Shown here: positions 36,431 through 45,945 of the stretch, one piece after another
How positions within the stretch are numbered: the stretch's first letter is position 1
Layout: each line of letters opens with the position of its first letter
Assembly: GCF_003054445.1 (NCBI RefSeq)
Contig: NC_042510.1
Location: 682,001-746,000 of the forward strand
Source of the DNA: Pichia kudriavzevii
Taxonomy: Eukaryota > Ascomycota > Pichiomycetes > Pichiales > Pichiaceae
Reading direction: 5' to 3'
DNA: 64,000 nt
The notes under the pieces: model-generated
Databases searched by the model: none
What the model saw: the letters and a program-made list of their open reading frames with translations, nothing else
What the model was told of the DNA's origin: nothing
Position numbers and translations under genes: made by a program

Positions 36431-38449
36431 TTATCGAACAATAAAGTCGCCACTTTTAGAAGTGTATTTGACACCCTTGAATGGTTTGGCCTTGATTCCA
36501 CCAGATAAAACCTTGACCCCTTGAACTTTAATGCCACTTGGGACACTGCCATGATGTCTGTAATTCACTTTCAAGAATTTTGGCTTTATTGGAACCTTTT
36601 TTTCCTCATTGCAATCGCCAATTCCTATACACCCACGTAATGTATATCTACCACCAATGACAACGTCGGAGTCCATCACCCATTTGTAACTATTCCCAGA
36701 TTCGGAATGTATTATAGTACCTGTACTACTCCTTAAAACTTTCAACTGTAGGTTGGGATCTTCGTCACTGGTACTCTTGTTAGCTCCATAGGTAGCAGTA
36801 CCATTGAAGTCTCTACCGGCCTCACCTAGACCATCCTCATTTGATGACAAATCAAGCGATGATGCCGATTCAGGAAGGAAAATCTCAATTTCAATTGCTT
36901 CAATCTCCTTGACATTGACATCGTTTGTTCCAAATCCCGAATTAAGTCCGCACCCAGTGCTCAGGACAATCTCAAATTCATTTTTATTTGTACCTAAGCC
37001 AGAGTAGAGTTCAACACCAATCGATCCCGCATATTTTGATATATCCAAATCAGGATTCGAGTCTCCCATTTCCAAGAGATCAATGTGGTAAGTCAACAAC
37101 TTACATTTCTCATCAGGCGGAACTAGCTCTATTATCTTACCGCCCGAATTTGTCCAAACCGACTTATCAATGGCATGGTGTAAGGACGGATAGCATTCAT
37201 CCAAATCTATTCCATATGGTGCATTCAACTGGATTTCTAGATTAGGCGATCCTGGCAATGAGGTAGTCAGATCAATATGGCCATGAATGACCGATTTGGA
37301 GAACAATGCATCGGAGTTTATATACGGATTTCTATTAGCAGTGGGAAATGAGGTATAATTTCCCTTTAAATTCTTCAGCGCCTTGTTACCACCCTTCGGG
37401 TAAATAGTCACATCTATAGTTTCATAAAGATCGATATAAATTTCATTTTGAGCATTCTTAACTTGTGTCGACCTCCAAGGGAATTTATTGCCGGATTTTT
37501 CTAGTATTGTTGAGTAATTGAAGGTATTTGTTGGCTCTGGCGTATTATCATTCCTAATGTTCGGTATATAGCCACTTTTGAAGGTCGAGATTGACGATGC
37601 TGCAGTGTTTTGTATTTGTTTGGTAGCAGAAACAAGCTTATCTATTATACTATCGTTAGGAAGTAATTCTCTTAGTTGGTTGAGATCAGAAATCAAAGGA
37701 ACAGATGCATCAAACAACTCTTGCAATAACATCACTATTGTATGTGATTTAATTCTTATTTTATGCGCCGTTAGTGTATCGGTTTGCAACATCATCTTCA
37801 TGGCTTGTGCTAAAATGTCAAAAAAATTGATATACTGTAGCGGGTTAAGTACATTGTAAATATGCTGGCTCTTAGCTGAATCTTCAGTTACATCTTGTGT
37901 ATTATTTTCTGTTGTTTTACAGTCATTGTCAGAGAAAGCGTTGTGTTGATTTATGTCCGACCAATGCCCTTCTTCTTCTCCTTTTGTCTCTTGTCCATTC
38001 ACTTGATTATCATCTTTTTCATAGTCTTCTTCCACTGCTGTTCCTTCTTCGCATGCTTCCTCTCCCTCATCGTCATCGTCATCGTCATCGTCGTCCTCGC
38101 CCTCATCCTCGTCATCAGATACTACTTCTAAGGTTCCTGGACGAGAAGTCCCTACAGCCAGGATATAGAGATCTTCACATTTGCACCATGCTGCAGTCCA
38201 TTTCGAGTCCAACTTCACGACCGGATCCAAACCAATGGATTCAGATGACGGGTCAGCTTCAAAGATTCTTTCATAAGATGCACTCTCTAAAGATAGTATC
38301 GAAGTTGAACTCTGTGGATTGATTTCACGCTTGATTGTAAGTAGCTGGTTCTGAATGTATGAGAAAGACGGCACATTCGGATCCAATTGATACTGGAATA
38401 CGGGGTCTTGTTCCGTATCAAGAATATAGATGGCATCTATAAATCCCAT
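36431..38449 (-). CDS. APM3: AP-3 adaptor complex mu subunit (Apm3)
   Basis: Medium subunit of AP-3, which sorts cargo such as alkaline phosphatase from Golgi to vacuole. The 672-residue protein starts with a longin-type domain (MGFIDAIYILDTEQDPVFQYQL) and ends with a mu-homology domain from about residue 320: FPWRST, EIYIDLYETIDVTI, HGHIDLTTSLPGSPNLEIQL, and IIELVPPDEKCKLLTYHIDL, where the IxxVPPDxxxxLxxY pattern is typical of mu subunits. A very acidic insertion of roughly 75 residues (about 110-185, with D9) interrupts the longin half, which explains the extra length over S. cerevisiae Apm3 (483). Start at the only suitable ATG (38449). Confidence 0.85.
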   Translation of the reverse strand: MGFIDAIYILDTEQDPVFQYQLDPNVPSFSYIQNQLLTIKREINPQSSTSILSLESASYERIFEADPSSESIGLDPVVKLDSKWTAAWCKCEDLYILAVGTSRPGTLEVVSDDEDEGEDDDDDDDDDEGEEACEEGTAVEEDYEKDDNQVNGQETKGEEEGHWSDINQHNAFSDNDCKTTENNTQDVTEDSAKSQHIYNVLNPLQYINFFDILAQAMKMMLQTDTLTAHKIRIKSHTIVMLLQELFDASVPLISDLNQLRELLPNDSIIDKLVSATKQIQNTAASSISTFKSGYIPNIRNDNTPEPTNTFNYSTILEKSGNKFPWRSTQVKNAQNEIYIDLYETIDVTIYPKGGNKALKNLKGNYTSFPTANRNPYINSDALFSKSVIHGHIDLTTSLPGSPNLEIQLNAPYGIDLDECYPSLHHAIDKSVWTNSGGKIIELVPPDEKCKLLTYHIDLLEMGDSNPDLDISKYAGSIGVELYSGLGTNKNEFEIVLSTGCGLNSGFGTNDVNVKEIEAIEIEIFLPESASSLDLSSNEDGLGEAGRDFNGTATYGANKSTSDEDPNLQLKVLRSSTGTIIHSESGNSYKWVMDSDVVIGGRYTLRGCIGIGDCNEEKKVPIKPKFLKVNYRHHGSVPSGIKVQGVKVLSGGIKAKPFKGVKYTSKSGDFIVR

Positions 38450-38745
38450 TCTTGGTTGTTGTAACTCCCCTTTTTGCTTTTCAACGGAGGATTTACTCCT
38501 TTAATAACGTATCGGTATTGAATAATGGAGATTCATGTAGCAGTGGAAAGGGAAATCACAAATTTTGTTGATCGGTGCACGGATGTGTCAACACCTGAAC
38601 AACTTTGAGCGAAAACTCTGCTTTGCACGTTCCACTATAAAGGTGGGCTTTTTCCCTCGCCAGAATTCAATGAGGGGTCTCACATTTCGCGTCGTTTGGG
38701 GCTCAGCGGAAATATCGTAAACAATAACCAACCACCATACAAGCA
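38450..38745. promoter_or_regulatory. APM3 / MOT1 divergent promoter
   Basis: 296 bases shared by two divergent genes; no conspicuous motif beyond short A/T runs. Confidence 0.4.
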
Positions 38746-41700
38746 ATGTCCCGTTTGGAACGTCTAGTGACAATCTTGGAGACTGGATCGACCCCTTATG
38801 TTAGAAATACAGCAGCAGATCAGCTTGCAGACTTGGCCAAGCAGCATCCTCATGATACACTGAACTTGCTATCCAGGGTTTACCCGTTTCTGTTCCATAA
38901 GAAATGGGAAACCAGGATATCTGCATCGAGGGCGTTTGGTGGTATAATATCTCATATACCTCAATGGGATCCAAATGCCGATGAGGAGACGGCGGCGTCA
39001 ACAACAGACCAGTGTAAGATGGAGAACGAAGAGGATATCAAGGTAAAATTGGAAGAAGACTGCGATGATGAGGATCAAGAATTCAAGCTGAAGTTGGAGA
39101 AATTATTAAATACCGATGAATACGAAGCAATGCTAGTGTCTTTCCAAGATTGGAATCTAAATGAAATCTTGACATCAGGCTGTGTATTACTCTCTGCTAC
39201 TGACGATTCCTTCAATGTCTTCAAGTCGGATAGCGCCGGGGAGTTGATGAACAAAAAATTGAAAACTTCGACATTCACAAAGAAAATTGGATATGATGAA
39301 CTAATGACACAAATTAAAGTTAAGACGGAAATTGAACGTGAACCAAGTGTTCCTTCCGATTCATCATCTCCAGTGAAAGAGGAAAATGTGGACACTCCTT
39401 CCCAGTCTGCCAAGGTTTCAGCAAGAATGCGTGCTCTTGCTAAAAGAAAGGCCAAACTAGGGAATTCAAAGCCAATGAACGTAGATATCACACAGAGTAC
39501 AATCTCAAATCAACTATCAAGGTCCGAGAAGCTCTCTTTAGATTCAAATCCGAAAAATGAACTGGATATTACGTCTCAGCAGAATGGTACAAAGCTAGTT
39601 ATAGAAAATAAACCATTGCAAGAGACGGTTTCCTCCTTTGCTAAGTTTGCTGATCATGTTTGGATCTTACAAGGTGTTTATGAACTTTTAATAAAATCTT
39701 TATTTTCGCCAGACTGGGAAATTAGACATGGCTCAACTTTAGGCTTGAGAGAAATAATGAGGTTTAAAAATCAAGCCCTATCGGCTGGTAGGGTATCTAA
39801 CAAATCAAGGTCGGAGAATGACGAAAGAAACAAAAAAACCCTAGAGGATCTAATTGTCAGGATATTGGCTATTCTATCAATGGATAGGTTTGGTGATTAC
39901 GTGTCTGATACTGTTGTTGCTCCTGTCAGGGAAAACGCCGCACAAGTTTTGGCCGCAGTCATCCGTTGGGTTGATGATAAAACACTTCAAATTATGTTCA
40001 CATGTCTATGTGACTTGATAAAGCAAAATTCTCTCCCGAGGGTTATATGGGAAGCTAAACATGGTGGCTTGTTGGGTCTGAAGTATTTTGTGTCAATAAA
40101 ACCTGAATTTTTGATCAGCAATTCTAACCTGTTCTGCGAAACTGCTAATATTGTTATCAACTGTTTACGTGGGAGTCCCAATGACATTGATCGTGACGAT
40201 GATGTTCAAACAGTTGCAGCATCCGTCATTATACCAATCACCAAACAGTTTGTCTCACTACAGTCAGATTTAGTTAAGGAATTATTATCTGTGCTCTGGG
40301 GATGTTTGATAGATTTGAAGGATGATCTAGCTGCCGCAACTGGTTCTGTAATGGATCTATTAGGAAGTCTTTGTTGCGAGAAACTAGTCATTGACGTATT
40401 ACATGAAATGTCCACTTCTTCGGAAGATTGGAACTTCGCCAAGCTTGTTCCAAGGCTATATCCATTTTTGCGTCATAGTCTCACAAACGTTAGGAAATCA
40501 GTCTTGAAGACTCTACTTTCATTTTTAGACATACCCGATGAGAAAATGTCGTTATGGATTGATGGGCAGATAGTCCGGCTGATATTTCAGAATATCTTGA
40601 TGGAAAGAAATCACGAACTTTTAGAGTTATCTTTTGTTCTATATGAAAAGTTGATAGATTATATGACCAAAAAATCAACCCCAATTGACTCGATTTTGCA
40701 GGAGCATATAATACCTTTAATTGATTTGATGAATACACCAATTGGATTACCAAGGTTCAATTATTCAATGAATCCAACTAATATCCTAAGGCCGTCTGGT
40801 CAGTTCATGACCCCTTCGGATATACAATTAACTGGTATCAATTTTAAGCAATCAAATACAGTTCATTCTACCCATGAGCATCATGATAAAAGAAGAAAAA
40901 GGAAAGCTGATTTAGAAACACCCAAAAGCCCCCCTGTTGAAAACAAATCCACCGGAATCCCGACATCAGAGTATGATTTACAAGTTAATATAGATGCCCC
41001 AATGATAAATGTTGATGTCACTTTGGTTCCAATTGAAACTATTTATAGAACGAGATTATTAGCTGCAGCTGCTCTAGGCCGGACAATGTCAAGGTATTGT
41101 AATGAAGAAAAACTCCTTGCAATATTAAAAATTCTAAAAGAAAACATGCTAAGCTCATACATTACCCCCCGGATGATTTCATCTTGGGTATTGAATGAAT
41201 ATTTCTCATCCATAATCAAGTTAGGTAGAGTTGAAGGTGTTGATTACTCTAAAATTTCACAATATGTCAACCCACTTCTAATTGAATTGTTAACTTCATC
41301 CTCTTCTTCATTCCCTTTCTTCAAGGAATTGGTTCCATTATTGAAAAGTACAAGATTTCAATGTAATTATTTGTTGTTATTATTTCGGGAACAGGCCCAT
41401 CTCTCACCTTCCAAACTTAAGTCGATTGCTATTTTAGTTCAGGGTGAATCTGAAGCTGGTCCAGGAGCTTTCTCACTAAAAGATGCACAAGATATTGTTG
41501 AGAACTGGTTTGATAGTAGTTACAGGACACTCTCTGCATCAACAAGAATATCAGTTGGTAAACTATTAGAAAATGAGCGAGACCGGATCAGACGAAGTAT
41601 CACTGAAGTTAATGATGAGTATCAGAGCAGGTTGAATTCTACCCTTTCATCGATTGCTGGTGCATATATACATTCCATCAATTTTGAAGGTGAAGGTAAA

Positions 41701-44583
41701 TTGCCGAACAAGCTAAATCCAGTCATTAGATCATTAATGGATGGCGTCAAGTTGACAAATTCCAATGAAATACAAAACTACACCGCTTCGAATGTTGCAT
41801 ACTTAGTTGGGCAATTAATAAAAGAATCAAGAATTTCGATTGCTGAAAAGATCGTGAAAAACTTGTGTGGGTTCTTGTGTGTTGATCCCGCTGAAGTTCC
41901 TGAATATTCCCCGAACAAAAACTATGATGGTATTTTGAGTTTGATCAGAGAAGGCAGAGAGGCAAATATGGAAGATGAAATCATACCCGTACCAACTGCA
42001 GATGATAATGAAAAACAAAGGATTGATTTTCAGATAAGGTCGGCCATTATCAAGAGGAGAGGAGGTAAAGTTACGTTAGAGTCGTTAGTTTCCCTATTTG
42101 GTCCGGAGTTATTTAGCAAACTACCAAAATTAAAGTCCCTGATGTTGGATCAGTTTGTGCTGTTGAACAAAAATGTTGACGAATTAACAGATAAAGAAGG
42201 TCAAAGTGTCATTGATTCTTATGAACTGATAAACACGTTATTTCCACATCTTAACTCTGGAATTAGAGGTGAAATATTGGCCAAATTAAGTGAATTAATG
42301 CACGGTTTGCTATCATCAAAGTCTGTTTTCCGTTATTCTGCAGCCAAATGTTTGGCGACTATCATAAGCACAATGCCTACCCAGGGATTCCAATATTTGG
42401 TTGAGGACATTTTACCACTATTAAGCAACCCATTACATGTTGAACAAAGACAGGGTGTTATTGAATGTATATATCACGTTGTTCAATACATGGGTTCTAA
42501 AATTTTACCCTATGTTGTGTTTTTGATTGTTCCAGTGTTGGGTAGAATGAGCGATTCTAACAAAGATATCAGGTTATTGGCGACGTCGACTTTTGCACAG
42601 ATCATAAAGTTAGTGCCATTGGAGTCTGGAATTGTTGATCCTGTTGATATGCCCCAGAGGCTATTAGATAGTAGGCAGAAGGAGCGTGAGTTTTTAGCAC
42701 AAATGATGGATCCAAGTAAGATTGAGCCATTTGAATTGCCTGTTAGTATTAAGGCAACTTTGAGAAAATATCAACAAGAAGGTGTTAATTGGCTGTATTT
42801 TTTGAATAAATATCATCTACATGGTATTTTATGTGATGATATGGGATTGGGTAAGACCTTACAGACCATTTGTATGATTTCAAGTGATCATTATCTGCGA
42901 GCTGAGAAGTTTGCCAAAGATGGGTCTATTGAGAATAGGAAATTACCATCTTTAGTTGTTTGTCCGCCATCGCTCACAGGTCACTGGGAGCAGGAGGTCA
43001 ACCAATATGCGCCATTTATGAAGGTGTTAGTTTATGCTGGTCCACCTACAGTGCGAAACACATTGAAGGATGAAATCAACAGTAAAGTGCCTGATGGCAT
43101 TGATATTATTGTGACTTCGTACGACGTTGTTAGGAACGATATTAGCTTTATCAGTCAATTTGATTACAATTATTGTGTTTTAGATGAGGGACATATAATT
43201 AAGAATGCCAAATCTGTGTTGAGTAAGAGTGTGAAACAGCTTCGATCTGAGCATCGGCTAATTTTATCGGGTACTCCTATCCAGAACAATGTTGTTGAAC
43301 TATGGTCATTATTTGATTTCCTTATGCCTGGATTTTTAGGTACATATAAGCAGTTTGACACTAGGTTTGCCAAGCCTATTGCGTTATCGAGGAAGAACAA
43401 GGGCAAAAAGGAGCAAGAGAGGGGGTCATTATTATTGGAGAGTTTACATAAGCAAGTGTTGCCATTTATGCTGAGACGATTGAAGGAGGATGTTTTGGGT
43501 GATTTACCACCGAAGATCATCCAAGATTATTACTGTGAATTATCGAATTTACAAAAGCAACTATACCGGGACTTTATTCATAAGCAGAAGAAGAACATAG
43601 TCAAAGATATCGAGGAAGTTGAAGTTGGAGAAGGATCAGATGATGATAACAGCAACGGCAAGCAACACGTATTTCAAGTTTTACAGTATATGAGGAAATT
43701 ATGCAATCACCCTTCATTGGTATTAACTGAGAAGCATCCACAATTCAAAGAAGTCACGGCGTATTTGAAGAAGTACAATATGGAATTGGATGATATTGAG
43801 CATGCTCCTAAACTTTTAGCGCTAAAGAATCTATTAAAGGAGTGTGGTATAGGATTGATTGGGAATGAATCAACAGTGATATCACAACATCGAGCCTTGG
43901 TGTTTTGTCAAATGAAGGATATGTTGGACATTGTTGAGAATGACCTATTGAAGAAGCATATGCCTAATGTGACATATCTAAGGATGGATGGTTCAGTTGA
44001 TCCAAGGTATAGGCAGAATATAGTGAAGCAATTCAACGAAGATCCATCTATTGATTTGTTATTATTGACCACCAAAGTTGGAGGATTAGGGTTGAATTTG
44101 ACTGGTGCAGATACGGTGATATTTGTTGAGCACGATTGGAATCCAATGAATGATTTACAAGCTATGGATCGGGCGCATCGATTAGGACAAAAGCGGGTGG
44201 TCAATGTTTATCGGTTAATTACACGAGACACTTTAGAGGAGAAGATTATGGGATTACAGAAGTTCAAGATGAATCTTGCCAACACGATTGTCAACCAACA
44301 GAATGCCGGATTGGCGTCGATGGACACGCACCAGTTATTGGATCTGTTTGATGCAGACAAGGTCGACGAAGGCGAGGGGCGAGATGGAGAGGTTGAGAAG
44401 CGGTCAGACGGTGAGCATGTCAAGAGCAAGGCGAATGGTGCCAAAGGTATTGAGGATGTTACGGACGATGGTGGGTTAGGCGGCAAGGCTGGCAGTGTAG
44501 TAAAGGAATTGGGCGAGTTATGGGATGCCCGTGAGTACGAGGAGGAGTACAATTTGAATACGTTTATCGAGACGCTCAAATGA
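38746..44583 (+). CDS. MOT1: TBP-removing Snf2 ATPase Mot1
   Basis: Essential ATPase that strips TATA-binding protein from DNA and redistributes it between promoters. The 1945 residues (yeast 1867) start with HEAT repeats (MSRLERLVTILETGSTPYVR) that grip TBP. An acidic latch-like insertion lies around 85-115 and further HEAT repeats run to about 1300. The Snf2 core has Walker A DDMGLGKTL near 1364, the Mot1-type DEGH box VLDEGHIIKN near 1480, SGTPIQNNVVELWSLFDFLMPGFLG, MLRRLKEDVL, and the C-terminal helicase motifs LLTTKVGGLGLNLTGAD and DRAHRLGQKRVVNVYRL. A low-complexity Lys/Gly/Asp tail precedes the conserved ending. Conserved Leu written as CTG at 43471 supports the standard code. Confidence 0.97.
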   Translation: MSRLERLVTILETGSTPYVRNTAADQLADLAKQHPHDTLNLLSRVYPFLFHKKWETRISASRAFGGIISHIPQWDPNADEETAASTTDQCKMENEEDIKVKLEEDCDDEDQEFKLKLEKLLNTDEYEAMLVSFQDWNLNEILTSGCVLLSATDDSFNVFKSDSAGELMNKKLKTSTFTKKIGYDELMTQIKVKTEIEREPSVPSDSSSPVKEENVDTPSQSAKVSARMRALAKRKAKLGNSKPMNVDITQSTISNQLSRSEKLSLDSNPKNELDITSQQNGTKLVIENKPLQETVSSFAKFADHVWILQGVYELLIKSLFSPDWEIRHGSTLGLREIMRFKNQALSAGRVSNKSRSENDERNKKTLEDLIVRILAILSMDRFGDYVSDTVVAPVRENAAQVLAAVIRWVDDKTLQIMFTCLCDLIKQNSLPRVIWEAKHGGLLGLKYFVSIKPEFLISNSNLFCETANIVINCLRGSPNDIDRDDDVQTVAASVIIPITKQFVSLQSDLVKELLSVLWGCLIDLKDDLAAATGSVMDLLGSLCCEKLVIDVLHEMSTSSEDWNFAKLVPRLYPFLRHSLTNVRKSVLKTLLSFLDIPDEKMSLWIDGQIVRLIFQNILMERNHELLELSFVLYEKLIDYMTKKSTPIDSILQEHIIPLIDLMNTPIGLPRFNYSMNPTNILRPSGQFMTPSDIQLTGINFKQSNTVHSTHEHHDKRRKRKADLETPKSPPVENKSTGIPTSEYDLQVNIDAPMINVDVTLVPIETIYRTRLLAAAALGRTMSRYCNEEKLLAILKILKENMLSSYITPRMISSWVLNEYFSSIIKLGRVEGVDYSKISQYVNPLLIELLTSSSSSFPFFKELVPLLKSTRFQCNYLLLLFREQAHLSPSKLKSIAILVQGESEAGPGAFSLKDAQDIVENWFDSSYRTLSASTRISVGKLLENERDRIRRSITEVNDEYQSRLNSTLSSIAGAYIHSINFEGEGKLPNKLNPVIRSLMDGVKLTNSNEIQNYTASNVAYLVGQLIKESRISIAEKIVKNLCGFLCVDPAEVPEYSPNKNYDGILSLIREGREANMEDEIIPVPTADDNEKQRIDFQIRSAIIKRRGGKVTLESLVSLFGPELFSKLPKLKSLMLDQFVLLNKNVDELTDKEGQSVIDSYELINTLFPHLNSGIRGEILAKLSELMHGLLSSKSVFRYSAAKCLATIISTMPTQGFQYLVEDILPLLSNPLHVEQRQGVIECIYHVVQYMGSKILPYVVFLIVPVLGRMSDSNKDIRLLATSTFAQIIKLVPLESGIVDPVDMPQRLLDSRQKEREFLAQMMDPSKIEPFELPVSIKATLRKYQQEGVNWLYFLNKYHLHGILCDDMGLGKTLQTICMISSDHYLRAEKFAKDGSIENRKLPSLVVCPPSLTGHWEQEVNQYAPFMKVLVYAGPPTVRNTLKDEINSKVPDGIDIIVTSYDVVRNDISFISQFDYNYCVLDEGHIIKNAKSVLSKSVKQLRSEHRLILSGTPIQNNVVELWSLFDFLMPGFLGTYKQFDTRFAKPIALSRKNKGKKEQERGSLLLESLHKQVLPFMLRRLKEDVLGDLPPKIIQDYYCELSNLQKQLYRDFIHKQKKNIVKDIEEVEVGEGSDDDNSNGKQHVFQVLQYMRKLCNHPSLVLTEKHPQFKEVTAYLKKYNMELDDIEHAPKLLALKNLLKECGIGLIGNESTVISQHRALVFCQMKDMLDIVENDLLKKHMPNVTYLRMDGSVDPRYRQNIVKQFNEDPSIDLLLLTTKVGGLGLNLTGADTVIFVEHDWNPMNDLQAMDRAHRLGQKRVVNVYRLITRDTLEEKIMGLQKFKMNLANTIVNQQNAGLASMDTHQLLDLFDADKVDEGEGRDGEVEKRSDGEHVKSKANGAKGIEDVTDDGGLGGKAGSVVKELGELWDAREYEEEYNLNTFIETLK

Positions 44584-45905
44584 GAGACAACAAGATATCT
44601 ACAGATATAGAGAGATGAGGAGACGAAACAAAGAGACGAAGAGACGAAACAAAGAGACGACAAACAGAGTACTACGAATATAGAGTGTATTTCGACCTGT
44701 GATGTCTGTGATGTAATACATAACAACCAATAACTAAAGTAAAAAAATACCAATGCCCTAAAGCTAGCATATGTGGTAATGTAAACTGTCAATGCAGCAC
44801 GACAAACAAGTGTTTCAGCACATGACCTCATTGATTCGGCAAGGGATTTTATTTTTTTTTTTTTTTCCAGTTTTTTCCATATTGCTTTTTTTTTTTTAAT
44901 TCCCTCTGGCATTTCTTCCATTGCTTTTTTTTTCGATAACTTTTCCTCTCTCCCCCCAATACTCTTTTCCAGCTCTATTTCTATTTTAGTTCTGTTTCTC
45001 CAATTCCCACTTTCATTTTAGTTCGATATTACCTCCTACGGGTCCCGTTCTCAGAGGTGCAGCGCGCCCTCGTCTCGCCTCGTTTCTTTTTTTTTTCTTT
45101 TTCCCTCTCCTTCGCGCACGCGCGCCTCTTATTGGCCAGCGCTCGCCTCGCCTTATTTGCAGAAGTTAAAAAACAACCGCTCCATTGTTCCATTGTAAAA
45201 CTGTAAAAGTGTCCCTCTTGGTTCATATTGTGACCACGGTGGCACAACCACCCAATTTGTAAACTCTTACTATATGCGGAAACCCGTCATGAAATTATAA
45301 GTTATCCATTACTCTCTCTATTGTTTAAGAAGAAAGTCTAATTAAAAGTTTCCCATTGTTCTCCAATTCTTTGGATCATCTGCTTATCGATTGATACATT
45401 GTTTGTAGTTCCCTGGCATTTCCGAAAATAACGCGTGGCCGTTTCCAGGGAGAATTTCACACTCTAAGAAGGAACATTTGTCCCGGAAACCAAGCACGAA
45501 AAAAAATAGTTGAGGTGGATCTGCCATCTTGGAGGAGGAGGACACCGGTGGGATTCGTTTGTCTCCTTGGCGTGTGTGTGTGTGTGTGTCCTTACTGGAT
45601 TTGTTTGTTTTGTTTGTTTTGTTTGCTTGGTTTGTTGTATGTGTTGTCTGTGTAGGTGGATTCCTGTGCGTTTTGTCAAAAACTACCCGTTCCTTTATAA
45701 GTTTTTCCTCAACACTACTCTCTCTTGCTTCAACCGGTGCATCTCCTGTTTAGTTTCTTCCCCCCCCCGCATTATACTACTAGGAGTCGTCTGTGGACTG
45801 TCCATATTGCTCACATCTTGAATTCCACAAACACCGAAACACTGAAACACCTCATCTTCCATTGATTTGGGGTCTCCCGCAGCTGCATCAACAACTATAA
45901 TAGAG

Positions 45906-45938
<33 letters not shown>

Positions 45939-45945
45939 ATACAGC
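44584..45945. promoter_or_regulatory. 1.36-kb MOT1-CYC8 intergenic region
   Basis: Contains a GAGACGAAACAAA tandem motif (44620-44660) after MOT1 and long T/A runs (44845-44935). A GC-rich pocket with CGCGCACGCGCGCC and an inverted CCAAT lies near 45110-45140. Further on are (TG)n at about 45571-45590, TTTG-type repeats (45598-45640), and (CAA)n ending just before the CYC8 ATG. No gene is supported; several antisense frames are low-complexity. Confidence 0.6.
45906..45939 (+). repeat. (CAA)n trinucleotide repeat in the CYC8 leader
   Basis: About eleven CAA/ACA triplets end seven bases before the CYC8 ATG, so they are in the 5' UTR. An unstructured CAA leader is compatible with efficient translation; that last point is inference. 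Confidence 0.9.

Noticed and set aside
45029-45247. Antisense frame in the GC-rich pocket upstream of CYC8
   Set aside because: Composition is Arg/Lys/Ala low-complexity driven by CG repeats.
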